DNA of 64,000 nt from NCBI RefSeq assembly GCF_014203045.1, contig NZ_JACHIF010000005.1:372001-436000 (forward strand), in the 5' to 3' direction. This document shows positions 21,843 through 31,900 of the stretch, piece after piece. Position 1 is the stretch's first letter; every line of letters begins with the position of its first letter. Origin of the DNA: Prosthecobacter dejongeii. GTDB taxonomy: Bacteria > Verrucomicrobiota > Verrucomicrobiia > Verrucomicrobiales > Verrucomicrobiaceae. Under the pieces are notes generated by a model. It saw nothing but the letters and a program-made list of their open reading frames with translations. It ran no database searches and had not been told where the DNA came from. A program made the translations under genes and the position numbers.

Positions 21843-22192
21843 TTTCTCGCGCCCCTCCAGGGCGCGCCCTTGGTGACGCGTATTTGGTTAGGCGGGGGTC
21901 CGGGGGTTCTCGGTGCTGCGCACTTTCACCCCCGGCTATGAGCTTTCGCCCCTCCGGGGCGGGGGGCGGTGCAAGGGGGCGAACGTGGGTGTGAGATGGG
22001 AGTTCCGCGAGGACGCAGAACTCAGCACGCAAGATGCGTGCGCTCCATGGCGGACGGTGCGTTTTGGGGCGGACGGCATCACTCGGAGAGTGATGGATAC
22101 TGTACTTGCGGACGGGGGTGTTCTCCCCCGCCCCGGATGGACGGAATAACCAACGATGTGGCAATAGGTGCGCCCTGGAGGGGCGCGAGAAA
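21843..22192 (+). mobile_element. Composite hairpin element 1, right arm internally deleted
   Basis: The left arm (hpA1, stemA, hpA2) is complete and is followed by an extra hairpin module (GCACGC/GCGTGC) and one hpC at 22077-22095. In the right arm the stretch between CCGCCCCGG and ATGGACGG is missing relative to other copies; the lost segment is bounded by CCCCGG at both ends. The element closes with inverted hpA1 at 22170-22192. Confidence 0.7.
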
Positions 22193-22239
22193 GGGCCGAT
22201 TGCACCCTTTCGAGGTCGGTGGAGTTGGTCACGCCGCTG

Positions 22240-22358
22240 GCATCCTTCCAGGATGCGACTTTGAGTGAAGATGTGTTTTTGACCTCACCAGGGGTGCGTT
22301 CGTCCCGCACGCGGGACTCACTTTACCCCTGGCTATCGGCTGCGATGCCTCCGGCATC
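22240..22358 (+). repeat. Version-B hairpin triad (hpB1-stemB-hpB2)
   Basis: hpB1 (22240-22256), stemB with inner GTCCCGC/GCGGGAC stem (22288-22332), then GGCTAT and hpB2 (22344-22358). The order and spacing match the hpA1-stemA-hpA2 arms although the sequences differ. Confidence 0.7.
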
Positions 22359-22770
22359 GGGGGATGGAGCGAATGGGGCAAGAAGACGTTTGAGGGTTGG
22401 GGGCTGCGTGCATGGTCGTTCCGTCCCGCACGCGGGATGGTTTGGGAAAGGGCCTAACAGGAAGTGTGGGGGGTGGGGGTGAGCGGGGGTTTCTCGCGCC
22501 CCTCCAGGGCGCATCCTTGGTGGACGCGTTGTTGGTTAGGCGGGGGTCCGGGGGTTATCGGTGCTGCGCACCTTCACCCCCGGCTATTGTTCTTTCGCCC
22601 CTCTGGGGCGGGGGAGTGTGCAAGGGGGGCGAACGTGGGTGTGAGATGGGAGTTCCGCGAGGACGCAGAACTCAGCACGCAAGATGCGTGCGCTCCATGG
22701 CGGACAGTGCGTTTTGGGGCGGACGGCATCACTGGGAGAGGGATGGATGCTGTACTGCGGATGAGGGGGG

Positions 22771-23859
22771 TTAGCAGTGGTGGGCGCCGCGGGTGTTGAC
22801 GTGGAGGCTGTAGAGGGACTGGCTGGCGGTGATGAAGAGGCGGTTGCGCTTGGGGCCGCCAAAGCAGAGGTTGCTGCCGGTTTCGGGCAGTTTGATGAGG
22901 CCGATGCGTTGGCCGACGGGGGTGAAGATGTGGACGCCGTCGTAGCCGTCGCCTGCCCAGCCGGCGGTGGCCCAGAGGTTGCCGTCCACGTCGCAGCGGA
23001 TGCCGTCGGAGCCGCCTTGACCGGTGCGGAGGATGCTTTCGAGGATGGACTTTGGCGTGGGGGCTCGTCGGCTGGGCTCGGCTGTGGCGGGTGGGTCCAT
23101 TTTCATGGAGGCGAATTCTTGGCCGCCGTCGAGTTTGATGCCGTCCACGACGTCATACACGCGGATGTTTTTGGCGGGGCCGGTATCCACGACGTAGAGT
23201 TTTTTGTAGTCGGGGCTGAAGCATAATCCGTTAGGCTTGGACTCGGCATCGGTGACGCGGGTGAGTTTGCCATCGGGCGCGATGCGGTAAACGGCTTCTT
23301 TGTGGTGGAGCTCGCCCTGGTTGCCTTCGTAGTCGCCCATGCTGCCGTAGCCGGGATCGGTGAACCAGATGCTGCCATCGGGGTGGACGACGACGTCGTT
23401 GGGGGCGTTGAGGGGTTTGCCTTCGTATTCGGAGGCGAGGACGGTGACTTGGCCGTTGAGCTCGTAGCGGGTGACGCGGCGGTGGGCGTGCTCGCAGGAG
23501 ATCTGGCGGCCTTGGAGGTCGAAGGTGTTGCCGTTGCTGTTGCCGGCGTTGTTGCGCATGGTGCTGACGTGGCCGTCTTCGGGCAGGTAGCGCATCTGGG
23601 CGTTGTTGGGGATGTCACTCCAGACGAGGTAGTTGCCGCTGCCGTTCCAGGCGGGGCCTTCGGCCCAGAGCATGCCGGTGTGCAGGCGGCGGAGGGGGGA
23701 GTTTCCCTGGATGTATTTGGCAAAGGCGGGCTCGAGGGCGATGACGTCGGGGTCGGGGTAGCGCTCGGGGGTCTGGCCGGTCCAGTCGCGGGCGAGGGTG
23801 GTGGCGGCGGCGGCGGTGGAGGCGAGGCTGGTGAGAAACGTGCGGCGGCTGGTGGTCAT
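22771..23859 (-). CDS. Exported SMP-30/gluconolactonase-family hydrolase
   Basis: The protein has 362 residues. The N terminus TSRRTFLTSLASTAAAATTLA is a twin-arginine signal, so the enzyme should be exported folded. The body is a six-bladed propeller of the SMP-30/gluconolactonase/LRE family. The metal-binding residues are visible as Glu in LWAEGPAW, Asn in NAPNDVVVHPDG and Asp in GSDGIRCDVDGNLW. Such enzymes hydrolyse lactones or similar esters; the substrate here is not known. Its ATG overlaps the stop codon of the upstream cyclase gene by four bases (ATGA), which points to translational coupling and a shared role. Its 3' end runs into hairpin cluster 1. Confidence 0.85.
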   Translation of the reverse strand: MTTSRRTFLTSLASTAAAATTLARDWTGQTPERYPDPDVIALEPAFAKYIQGNSPLRRLHTGMLWAEGPAWNGSGNYLVWSDIPNNAQMRYLPEDGHVSTMRNNAGNSNGNTFDLQGRQISCEHAHRRVTRYELNGQVTVLASEYEGKPLNAPNDVVVHPDGSIWFTDPGYGSMGDYEGNQGELHHKEAVYRIAPDGKLTRVTDAESKPNGLCFSPDYKKLYVVDTGPAKNIRVYDVVDGIKLDGGQEFASMKMDPPATAEPSRRAPTPKSILESILRTGQGGSDGIRCDVDGNLWATAGWAGDGYDGVHIFTPVGQRIGLIKLPETGSNLCFGGPKRNRLFITASQSLYSLHVNTRGAHHC

Positions 23860-25640
23860 GTGGGCGTGGTTGTACCGGGTTCTGAAACGGTGGGCAAGAC
23901 GGCTTTCACTCGGCGAAGTGCCTGGAGGGTCCAGATGATGGGGTAGAGCTGCTCGTGATACCAGAGGCGGGCAAAGTAGAGGCCGATGGGGGCGGTGGGA
24001 AAGTGGGTGCCGTGCTGGGTGGTGGCCACGAGCCAGAGGGTGGCGCGGGTGGCGTAGTCCTGGGGCTGGGGACCGGGCTGGAGGAGGAGGGCGTGCAGGG
24101 CGACGGAGGTCTCCTCAATGGAGGAGGGGGCGTGGAGATCTCCCCCCCAACTGCCGTCGGTTTTCTGGCGGGTCAAAAGGTAGCGACGGCCGCTTTCGAT
24201 GAGGTCGCTGGCTTGCGCGGCGAGGGCTTCGGTACTGCTGAGGTAGGCGACGACCTGGGCGGTGCCATAGACGGGGTTTTCTTCGTCGGGGGTGTGCTCA
24301 TTGCCGAACCACAGGGGGATCCAGGAGCCGTCGGCGCGCTGGGTGCGGCGCAGGTATTTCAGGGCCTGGCGGGTGGCGTGGGCCACGCGCTGGCGCTGGG
24401 CGGGGGGGAGGTCTTTTTCCCACAGCCACCAGGCGAGCAGGGCGTGGGCGGTGAGCTCGGGCGTGCTGCGGTCGAACGGCAGGGTGCCCCAGCCCCGGCA
24501 GAAGGTGGGCATGCCGCCATCGCGATTTTGCAGGTCCAGCAGCCAGGTGATGCCGGCCTGGGCGGGGCCGCCGGTGCCTTCCCCAGGGGTGAGTTTCATG
24601 GCGATGAGGGCGCCGGCGGTGTCGTCGGCATCGGGCACGCCGCCGGGCAGGTCCGTCCACGCCCAGCCACCGGGGGCGGCGTTGGTAAAGGGGTGCATCG
24701 TTTGATACTGCTGGCCTTGCAGCCAGTGGCGCACGCGTTCGTCCGTGTGGCCCAGGGCTTTGCTGGCGAGGGTGGTGCCCCAGGTGGCGAGATTGGTATC
24801 AATGGGCCAACTGCCATCCGCCCGCATAGAGCGTTTTAAAAAGGCGATGGCACCAGGGATGCAGGGGTGATCTTTCTCCCCGGCAGCAGCCAGGGCCATG
24901 GTGACAAAGCTGGTGAGGGGTGTGGCCTCCAGGTAGCCGCCGCTGCTGGGCTGCAGGGTCTGGAGCATGGGCCGGATGCGGGGCCACAGGGCGGCACGCA
25001 GCCAGCGGAGGGGATTCCACCAGGCGGGGGGGGCATTTTTAAACCGGGCGTGGCCGATGGCGATCAAGGCCGGGAGGGCGTAGCTGACGACGGGCAGGCC
25101 CACGGCGCCGAACCAAGAGCGTGGCAAGGCGGCCAGCTCAAAGGGCAGGGGTAGGACGCGGCGCCAGGCTTTGTCCCCCAGGGTGCCGCCGATGGTGCAG
25201 AGCATGAGGATGGGGACGGAGAAGGTTTTGTCTTTGCCATACCGGCGGATGACGGCCTGGGCGATGGCCTCCGGTTTCAGCGAGCCGACCTGGGTGGTGA
25301 TCCACGCTGCGGCCTGGGCCAGGGCGGCCTGGGCGGCGGTGCCACTGGCGGCGGCGGCGTGCAGGGCGCTGTAGCACAGGAGGGTGGTGGAGAGATTGCT
25401 CTTGCTGACGGTGGTATCTCCCCAGCCGCCATCGGCATTTTGATGGGTGATGAGCCACTGCACCCCGGCGGCGATGAGGTCTGCATGCGCCACGGCATCC
25501 ACCCCGCGCAGGGCCACCACGGCGGTGGCGGTGGAGAGTGCGCTGCTGGAAAGCTGCCCCTCCCAGTGGCCCGTGGGCTGACGCAGCGCCAGCAGGTGGG
25601 CCTCCGTCTGGGTGAGGGCGAGGTGAACGGAATTTAACAT
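23856..25640 (-). CDS. Squalene-hopene cyclase-like terpene cyclase
   Basis: The protein has 594 residues, somewhat shorter than typical squalene-hopene cyclases. It carries several QW-type repeats (QNADGGWGDT, RADGSWPIDT, RADGSWIPLWFGNE, QKTDGSWGGDLH) and the catalytic acid motif DADDTAG near residue 345, matching the family DxDDTA. It should cyclise squalene or a related polyprene by protonation. The product cannot be read from sequence, and related enzymes make hopene, sporulenol or other terpenoids. No hopanoid synthesis or modification genes are nearby. It is first in a two-gene unit with the SMP-30 hydrolase and is divergent from the PHP-domain gene, with only 49 bases between the start codons. 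Confidence 0.8.
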   Translation of the reverse strand: MLNSVHLALTQTEAHLLALRQPTGHWEGQLSSSALSTATAVVALRGVDAVAHADLIAAGVQWLITHQNADGGWGDTTVSKSNLSTTLLCYSALHAAAASGTAAQAALAQAAAWITTQVGSLKPEAIAQAVIRRYGKDKTFSVPILMLCTIGGTLGDKAWRRVLPLPFELAALPRSWFGAVGLPVVSYALPALIAIGHARFKNAPPAWWNPLRWLRAALWPRIRPMLQTLQPSSGGYLEATPLTSFVTMALAAAGEKDHPCIPGAIAFLKRSMRADGSWPIDTNLATWGTTLASKALGHTDERVRHWLQGQQYQTMHPFTNAAPGGWAWTDLPGGVPDADDTAGALIAMKLTPGEGTGGPAQAGITWLLDLQNRDGGMPTFCRGWGTLPFDRSTPELTAHALLAWWLWEKDLPPAQRQRVAHATRQALKYLRRTQRADGSWIPLWFGNEHTPDEENPVYGTAQVVAYLSSTEALAAQASDLIESGRRYLLTRQKTDGSWGGDLHAPSSIEETSVALHALLLQPGPQPQDYATRATLWLVATTQHGTHFPTAPIGLYFARLWYHEQLYPIIWTLQALRRVKAVLPTVSEPGTTTPT

Positions 25641-25689
25641 AGGCGACTGATTGTTCGTGCCGATACGCTGCGTTCAAGGGAGAACCACC

Positions 25690-26955
25690 ATGAGATTTGC
25701 CCTGCTGCCGTTTCTTTTTCTCGCCGTCACTGCCCCTGCTGCTGAACCGCGCTGGTTCAAGGGGAACACGCACACGCATTCTCTGTGGAGCGATGGCAAT
25801 GACTTTCCGGAGATGATTTCGGCCTGGTATAAGGACCAGGGGTATGACTTTCTCTGCATGTCTGACCACAACACGCTGGCGGAGGGGGACAAGTGGGTGG
25901 CGGAGTCCACCATCGAGAAGAAAAAGATCACGCTGGGGCGGAAGGTGATGGAGAAATGCAGCGAGCGCTACGGCGCGGACTGGCTGGTGACGCGGCCTGC
26001 GCCGAAGGGCGGGGTGGAGGTGAAGCTGAAGACGCTGGAGGAGTATCGCGGGAAGCTGGAGGAGCCGGGAAAATTCCTGCTGGTGCAGGCGGAGGAGGTG
26101 AGCGCGGGCTTTGGCAATTCCCCCATCCACATCAATGCGATCAACCTGACGGAGGCGATCCAACCGGTGAAGGACCTGGTTTCCATCCGCGAGACGATGC
26201 GCACGAATTTGCAGGCCATCGCGGCGCAGGGGCTGAAAAAGGGCAAGCCCATCATGTCGCACCTGAACCACCCGAACTTCCGCTGGGCGGTGAGTGCGGA
26301 GGACATCGCCCACGTGATCGAGGATAAATTTTTCGAGGTCTATAACGGCCACCCTTCCACCTACCCGGAGGGGGACCCGGCGCGTGCAGATACCTCGACC
26401 GAGCGCATCTGGGACATCGCCAATACCATCCGCCTGGTGGAGCTGAAGGCGGCGCCGCTGTATGCGCTGGGCACGGATGACAGCCACCACTACCACGGCG
26501 GCACGGCCACCTCTGGCCGCGGCTGGGTGATGGTGAAGGCGGAGAAGCTGGAGGGCGATGCGCTGGTGGAGGCCCTGCACCGGGGTGATTTCTATGCCTC
26601 CTGCGGGGTGACGCTGAAGGACGTGACCTTTGACAAAACCACGCGCAAGCTGACGGTGAAGATCCAGGGCGAGCCGGGGGTGAAGTACCGGACGGAATTT
26701 CGCGGCACGTTGAAGAATTACGATCGCGCGGTGGTGGAGGTGCCTGCGCCTGCGGATGATAACTACCCGGTGCGCCTGAAGCACAGTGAGGATGTGGGCA
26801 AGCTGCTGGCCAGCAGCGATGGCCTGGAAAGCAGCTACCAGATGACGGGCGAGGAGCTGTACGTGCGCGCCATCGTGATCTCAGATCAAGGGATGAAGAA
26901 TCCGGCGACGCCCGGGCAGCTTCAGAAGGCCTGGACGCAGCCGGTGGGGTGGTAG
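25690..26955 (+). CDS. Secreted PHP-domain phosphoesterase-like protein
   Basis: The protein has 421 residues. The start at 25690 is preferred to one 39 bases upstream because it follows an AAGGGAG ribosome site and begins a clean signal peptide, MRFALLPFLFLAVTAPAAA-like. The PHP metal-binding motifs are present: GNTHTHSLWSDG just after the signal peptide and CMSDHNTL near residue 58, with further His/Asp residues at SHLNHPNF and GTDDSHHYHGG. PHP proteins are metal-dependent phosphoesterases; here the signal peptide places it outside the cytoplasm, and the substrate is unknown. Confidence 0.85.
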   Translation: MRFALLPFLFLAVTAPAAEPRWFKGNTHTHSLWSDGNDFPEMISAWYKDQGYDFLCMSDHNTLAEGDKWVAESTIEKKKITLGRKVMEKCSERYGADWLVTRPAPKGGVEVKLKTLEEYRGKLEEPGKFLLVQAEEVSAGFGNSPIHINAINLTEAIQPVKDLVSIRETMRTNLQAIAAQGLKKGKPIMSHLNHPNFRWAVSAEDIAHVIEDKFFEVYNGHPSTYPEGDPARADTSTERIWDIANTIRLVELKAAPLYALGTDDSHHYHGGTATSGRGWVMVKAEKLEGDALVEALHRGDFYASCGVTLKDVTFDKTTRKLTVKIQGEPGVKYRTEFRGTLKNYDRAVVEVPAPADDNYPVRLKHSEDVGKLLASSDGLESSYQMTGEELYVRAIVISDQGMKNPATPGQLQKAWTQPVGW

Positions 26956-27218
26956 GGGGGATGGGGAAATGGGGAAAGTGGAAAGGGTGGGGCAGTACCG
27001 TATTCATCACTCTCCGAGTGATGCGTTCGCCCCAGACAGGATGGTCCGCCGCCTTCTTCCGAACGAGCCTTGGATGCGTGCGGGGAGGTGGGGCTAACGG
27101 GGGTGGGGGAGGTGTCCGTGCGCGTTGGGGGAGTCAGGCGAATAGGATATTCGCGCTCCGGCACGGGGGTGTGCGGGGGCGTAGGAGTAGAGGGCTGGGC
27201 GTGAGAGTGGGGGGACGC

Positions 27219-27653
27219 TTCTCGCGCCCCTCCAGGGCGCGGCGGGCGGTGACGCGTTGTTGGTTAGGCGAGGGTCCGGGGGTTCTCGGTGCTGCGCACC
27301 TTCACCCCCGGCTGTTGGCTTTCGCCCTTCCAGGGCGGGGGGAGGTGCAAGGGGGGCGGACGGGGGTGTGATCCCGCAGGCGCGGGACGTGAGGACGCAG
27401 AAGTCGGCACGCGAGATCCCGCAATCGCGGGACAGGCGCATGTGCGCTCCATGGCGGACGGCGGGCGCTTTGGGGCAGACGCATCATTCGGAGAGTGATG
27501 GATACTGTACTTGCGGACGGGGGTGTTCTCCCCCGCCCCGGAGGGGCGCGAGCTATTAGCCGGGGGTGGAGCGAGGCTTGGCGAGCGGGAACCCCCGGAT
27601 GGGTGGGATAACCAACGATGTGGCAAGAGGTGCGCCCTGGAGGGGCGCGAGAA
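27219..27653 (+). mobile_element. Composite hairpin element 2, two-armed
   Basis: Both arms are present with one hpC copy (27482-27500, stem variant CATCATTC). An inserted CCCGCAATCGCGGG hairpin sits between hpA2 and hpC. The right arm reads GGGGCGCGAGCTATTAGCC where other copies have GGGGCGAAAG, a local substitution beside inverted hpA2. Confidence 0.75.
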
Positions 27654-27709
27654 GGGGCGATTGCACCTCCGATTTACCCCGCGGATGTTAGACCGTGCGC
27701 ACGCTGCTG

Positions 27710-27827
27710 GCATCCTTCCAGGATGCGACCTTGGGTGGGATGACGTCTTTGCACCACCAGGGGTGCGTTCGTCCCGCAGGCGGGACTCACTTTACCCCTG
27801 GCTATCGGCTGCGATGCCTCCGGCATC
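27710..27827 (+). repeat. Version-B hairpin triad (hpB1-stemB-hpB2)
   Basis: hpB1 at 27710-27726 and hpB2 at 27813-27827 flank stemB with an inner GTCCCGC/GCGGGAC hairpin. It lies directly downstream of a composite element, as in clusters 1 and 3. Confidence 0.7.
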
Positions 27828-28639
27828 GGGGGATGGAGCGAATGGGGGCAAGAAGACGTTTGCTGGTCGGGGGCTCCGTTCATGGTCATTCCGTCCCGCA
27901 CGCGGGATAGTCTGGGAAGGGGCCTAACAGGAAGTGTGGGTGGTTGGAGCGAACGGAGGTTTCTCGCGCCCCTCCAGGGCGCGGCGGGTGGTGACGCGTT
28001 GTTGGTTAGGCGAGGGTCCGGGGGTTATCGGTGCTGCGCACCTTCACCCCCGGTTATTGGCTTTCGCCCCTCCGGGGCGGGGGGAGGGCGAACGGGGGCA
28101 AGGTAGGGCGCAGGGTCCCCATGCGCAGTGGGGTGGGGGGGACGGATAGTGGTGTGAGGTCGTCTGCGGCAGTACCGTATTCATCACTCTCCGAGTGATG
28201 CGTTCGCCCCAGGTAGGATGGTCCGCCGCCTTCTTCCGAACGAGCCTTGGATGCGTGCGGGGAGGTGGGGCGAACGGGGGTGGGGAGGTGTCCGCGCGCG
28301 CTGGGGGGAGTTAGGCGAATAGGATATTCGCGCTCCGGCACGGGGGTGTGCGGGGGCGTGTGGAGGTGAGGGGTGGACGTCTTGGTGCGAGTGCGCTTCT
28401 CGCGCCCCTCCAGGGCGCACCTCTTGCCACATCGTTGGTTATTCCGTCCATCCGGGGGTTTCGCTCGTGCCTCGCTGCACCCCCGGCTATTGTTCTTTCG
28501 CCCCTCCGGGGCGGGGGGAGGGTGCAAGGGGGGGCGGACGGGGGTGTGATCCCGCAGTCGCGGACGCGAGGACGCAGAAGTCGGCACGCGAGATCCCGCA
28601 ATCGCGGGACAGGCGCATGTTCGCTCCATGATGGACGGC

Positions 28640-28865
28640 GGGCGCTTTGGGGCGGACGCATCACTCGGAGAGTGATGGATACTGTTCTGGCGGACGATGC
28701 GTGCTGGGGCGGACGCATCACTCGGAGAGTGATGGATACTGTACTGGCGGACGATGCGTGCTGGGGCGGACGCATCACTCGGAGAGTGATGGATACTGTA
28801 CTGGCGGACGATGCGTGCTGGGGCGGACGGCATCACTCGGAGAGTGATGAATACTCTACTGGCGG
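28640..28865 (+). repeat. Tandem array of four hpC hairpins
   Basis: hpC copies start at 28659, 28716, 28773 and 28831 (period 57, 57, 58). Each is flanked by GGCGGACG and followed by a GATACTGTACTGG-type tail; the fourth copy has AATACTCTACTGG. Units two to four are almost identical, which suggests recent expansion. Confidence 0.8.
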
Positions 28866-28956
28866 ACGGTGCGGACAGGTGCGAAGCGGCGAGGCGAATG
28901 TCTGCGGCCCTCCGGGGCGGGGGGAGGGGCCAGGGGGCGGGGTGGTCTGTGAGAGG

Positions 28957-31900
28957 TTAGGCTTTTTGCGAGCGGCGGCGGCGCAGGAGGAGGGGGCTGA
29001 GGCCGAGGAGGAGAAGGAGGGCGCGGGAGGGCTCGGGCACGAGGGTGATGACGCTCAGGATGCCTTGGCTGTTGAACTGGCTGAGGTCCCAGGCGAGCTG
29101 GCCGCCGAGGAGGGCGGCGCTGAGGTCGAGGTTGTTGGTCCAGTCGGTGTCGCTGCCGCTGCCGAGGCTGGTCCAGTCGATGAGGTTGAAGGTATCGCCC
29201 GCGGCGGGGGTGTAGCTGAGGAGGAGGCGGAGGCTGGCGCCGGTTTCGAGGGTGAGGCTGTTGAAGATGAGGAGGTCGTTGCTGCCGTTGGCAGTGAGGC
29301 GGAAGTCAGTGCGGCTGCCGGTTTGCAGGAGGGTTTCGCCGGTGAAGGTGAGGGTGCCACGGGCGGTGGCGGTGCCGGCTTGCAGCACGGCCCCGGCCTG
29401 GAGGGTGGTGGCGCTGGCGATGCTGCCGGTGCCCTGGAGGGTGCTGCCGCTGCGCAGGGTGAGGGGGCCGGTGCCGGTGGCGCTGCCGCTGGTGTTGGTC
29501 ACGAGCAGGGTGCCTGCGCGGATGTCTGTGCCGCCGGTGTAGGTGCCACCTGCGCCGAGGCGCAACGTGCCGGGGCCTTGCTTCACCAAGGTGCCGGGGC
29601 CAGTCACTGCGGCGGTGGTCAAAAGGGTGCCGGTGGCGGTCTCGGTGCTGATGAGGACGCTGGGGCTGGCGAGCACGAGGTCGCGACTGAAGGTGGTGGT
29701 GAAGACGTTGCCGCTGGTGGGGCCGTTGCTGTTGATTTGGCGCAGGGCACCCTCGCCGCCGCCGTCGCCGCTGAAGGTGAAGAGGCCGCCGGTGGCCAGG
29801 GACCAGGTGCCTGCGGCGTCGTCGTCAATGATGAACTGGGCCCCGCTGGCGACGGTGAGATGGCGGGCGCTGTTGAGCTGCGCGGAGGTCATGAGCAGGG
29901 AGCCTTCCTGGATCAAGATTTCGCCGGAGAAGGTGCTGCCGTTCGAGCCCACGCCCCAGCGGCCAGCGCCGGTTTTGATGACGTTGCCCGTGCCGGAAAA
30001 ACCGTTGCCGCTGAAGCTCTGCGCGACCTGGAAATCAAAGGTGGCTCCTGCTGCGCCGACGGTGATGCTGCGGGCGGTGTTGGACACGCTGCCGAGGGTG
30101 TTCGCCGTGAGCTGGAGGGTGCCGCCATTGATGAGGACATCGGCGGTGGCTGCGCCCAGGCCGGTGGTGCCGCTGATGGAGACGGTGCCGCTGCTGATGA
30201 GGGTGGTGCCGGTGTAGGTATTGGCCGCGCGCAGGTAGAGGGTGCCGGTGCCACTCATTTCCAGAGGGCGGAGGGCGGCCCCGCTGAGGATGCCGGAGAG
30301 GGTGACATCGCCACTGCCGGTGATGCGGAGGGCGGCGGGGGGCTCGGCCACGGCGCTGGTGTCGGCATTGATGGCGATGGCGCTGCTGTGGGTGAAGGCG
30401 GTGCTGCGATCCAAGACGAGGCTGCCACCGCTGAGGGTGACGGGGCCAGTGAGGCTGCCCGTGCTGCCACCTGTGCCCAGGCGCACCTGCCCGGCGGCGA
30501 TGGTGGTGAGGCCGGTGTAGTCGTTATCCGTGGTGAGGGTGAGGGTGCCGGTGCCGCTTTTGGTTAGGCCGGTGTTGCCGGTGATCTTGCCACTGCCACT
30601 GAAGGTGTAGTTCGTGCTGGCATTGATGGTGATGGCACTGGGCCGCACGGCGCTGTCGAGCTGTACGTTAGACTGGCTGGCCCCGTCTTCGAAGTGGATG
30701 AAATCCGCCTGGACAAAATTGGTCGCAGCCAGGCTGGTGCGGGTCTGCCAGTTTTGGCTGCCGCCCACATTGACAGCGCTGCCCACGTCCCACACGGCGC
30801 TGGTGCTGCCGGTCCAGCGCACTTCTTCACCCTGGACGATGTTTGCCTGCAGGCTGGTGCTGGCGGTGTTATAGACGAGGCTGCCGGTGCTGCGGCCTTC
30901 CATCTGGAGGGTGAAGCCGCTGGTGATGGCGCTGCCTGCGTAGTCCAGCAGGGTGTAGAGGCCGGTGGCAAAGGGCAGGCTGTTGCTGAGGCGCAGGGTG
31001 GTGCTGCCCGCGTGGCTGAGGCCGCCGGTGGTGGTGACATTCACCAGCGGCACGGCGGGGAGTGTGGCGGTATTCAGCTCCAGCAGCAGCGCGGTATTGC
31101 CGCCCAGGTTTAAGGTGGGGGTGCTGAGGCTGGCGGCGGTGGCATCTCCCTGCACGGCGAGGGTGGCAGCACTGCCGACGGTGAGGCCGCCGGGGAGGGT
31201 GCCGGGCTTCACCCGCAGGGTGCCTTCACTGGCGGTGAGCAGGCCAGTGCTGCTGAGGCTGCCGGTGAGGTTCAGCGTGCCTGCGCCGGTTTTCACCAGG
31301 GGGCCGGTGCCGGTCAATGCGCCGCTGAGAGTGAGGGTGCCGCTGGCCTGGGTCACCTCGATCCGGCCGCCGCCTGCGGCCACGGTGAGGGCGCGGGTGG
31401 AGGTGGCGGTGCCGGGGCCCTGGATCTGCCAGGTGCCCTCGGTGCTGGCGCTGCCAAATTCCAACCCGGCCAGGGGTGTGCCGGTGCCATTGGTGACGGT
31501 GCCGGTGGTGGGCACGCTGCTGAAGGGCATGGCCAGGGTGCCTTCGCGGATCTGGAGGGTGAGGTTGTTGTTGAAAGTGACGCCGCTATTCACGGTGACG
31601 GTGGCGGTCGTGCTTTTGGTTAGAACTCCGCCGCCAGACTGGCCCAGGGAACCGCCTGCGCCGGTGCTGGTGAGGCTGCCTGCGCGGAGGTCAAACACGG
31701 ACGTGCCCACCACGGTGGTGTCCGCCGTGCTGGAGGCCCCAGAGGCGCGGTATTCGCCGCCATTGAGGATGAAACCACCGTAGCTTTCACCCGTCTGGAT
31801 ATCGAACAAACCGCCAGCATTGATGGTGACGATGGTGGTGCCGGGCAGGTCGGGATTGCCATCGGGACCGAAGATGAAGGTGCCGCCATTGTGGATGGCG

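Larger units (their letters stand above)
21567..22770. repeat. Intergenic hairpin-repeat cluster 1 (guaA / SMP-30 gap)
   Basis: No credible gene is present. In order it holds: a degenerate inverted hpC leader (21640-21725); hpD at 21790-21806; a composite element (21843-22192); a version-B triad of hpB1, stemB and hpB2 (22240-22358); a further REP-like stem around TCCCGCACGCGGGA (about 22425-22440); and a left half-element starting at 22490 that ends in a decayed hpC (22727-22745). The cluster fills the space between two converging genes. Open frames across it are by-products of the GC-rich repeats. Confidence 0.85.
26956..28956. repeat. Intergenic hairpin-repeat cluster 2 (2 kb)
   Basis: No credible gene is present. 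Layout: inverted hpC leader (hpC at 27005-27023, then a GTTCG...CGAAC block to about 27075); hpD (27138-27154); composite element (27219-27653); version-B triad (27710-27827) and its trailing GTCCCGCACGCGGGA stem; left half-element without hpC (27960-28100); a second inverted hpC leader (28182-28200); second hpD (28315-28331); and an element from 28396 to about 28945 with four hpC copies and only a fragment of a right end. The leader-hpD-element order repeats twice, so the cluster looks like a tandem doubling. It lies between converging genes. Confidence 0.85.

Noticed and set aside
21567-22770. Small genes in the repeat clusters (PSGAGE- or ITRRVMN-type peptides)
   Set aside because: The same peptides recur in several frames and on both strands wherever hpA2 or hpC occurs, so they are translations of the hairpins, not proteins.
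25138-26784. Long minus-strand frame opposite the PHP-domain gene
   Set aside because: It overlaps both a recognised cyclase and a recognised PHP gene, and its sequence is His/Arg-rich without domains.
28640-28865. hpC tandem arrays as a CRISPR
   Set aside because: The spacers are nearly identical from unit to unit, the period is too regular, the same units occur in eight loci, and no cas genes are present.
28348-30567. A long plus-strand open frame across cluster 2 and the 3' end of the PEP-CTERM gene
   Set aside because: It runs through the hpC array and then antisense to a well-supported gene. Its Gly/Ala/Glu-rich content comes from GC-rich codons read in the wrong frame.
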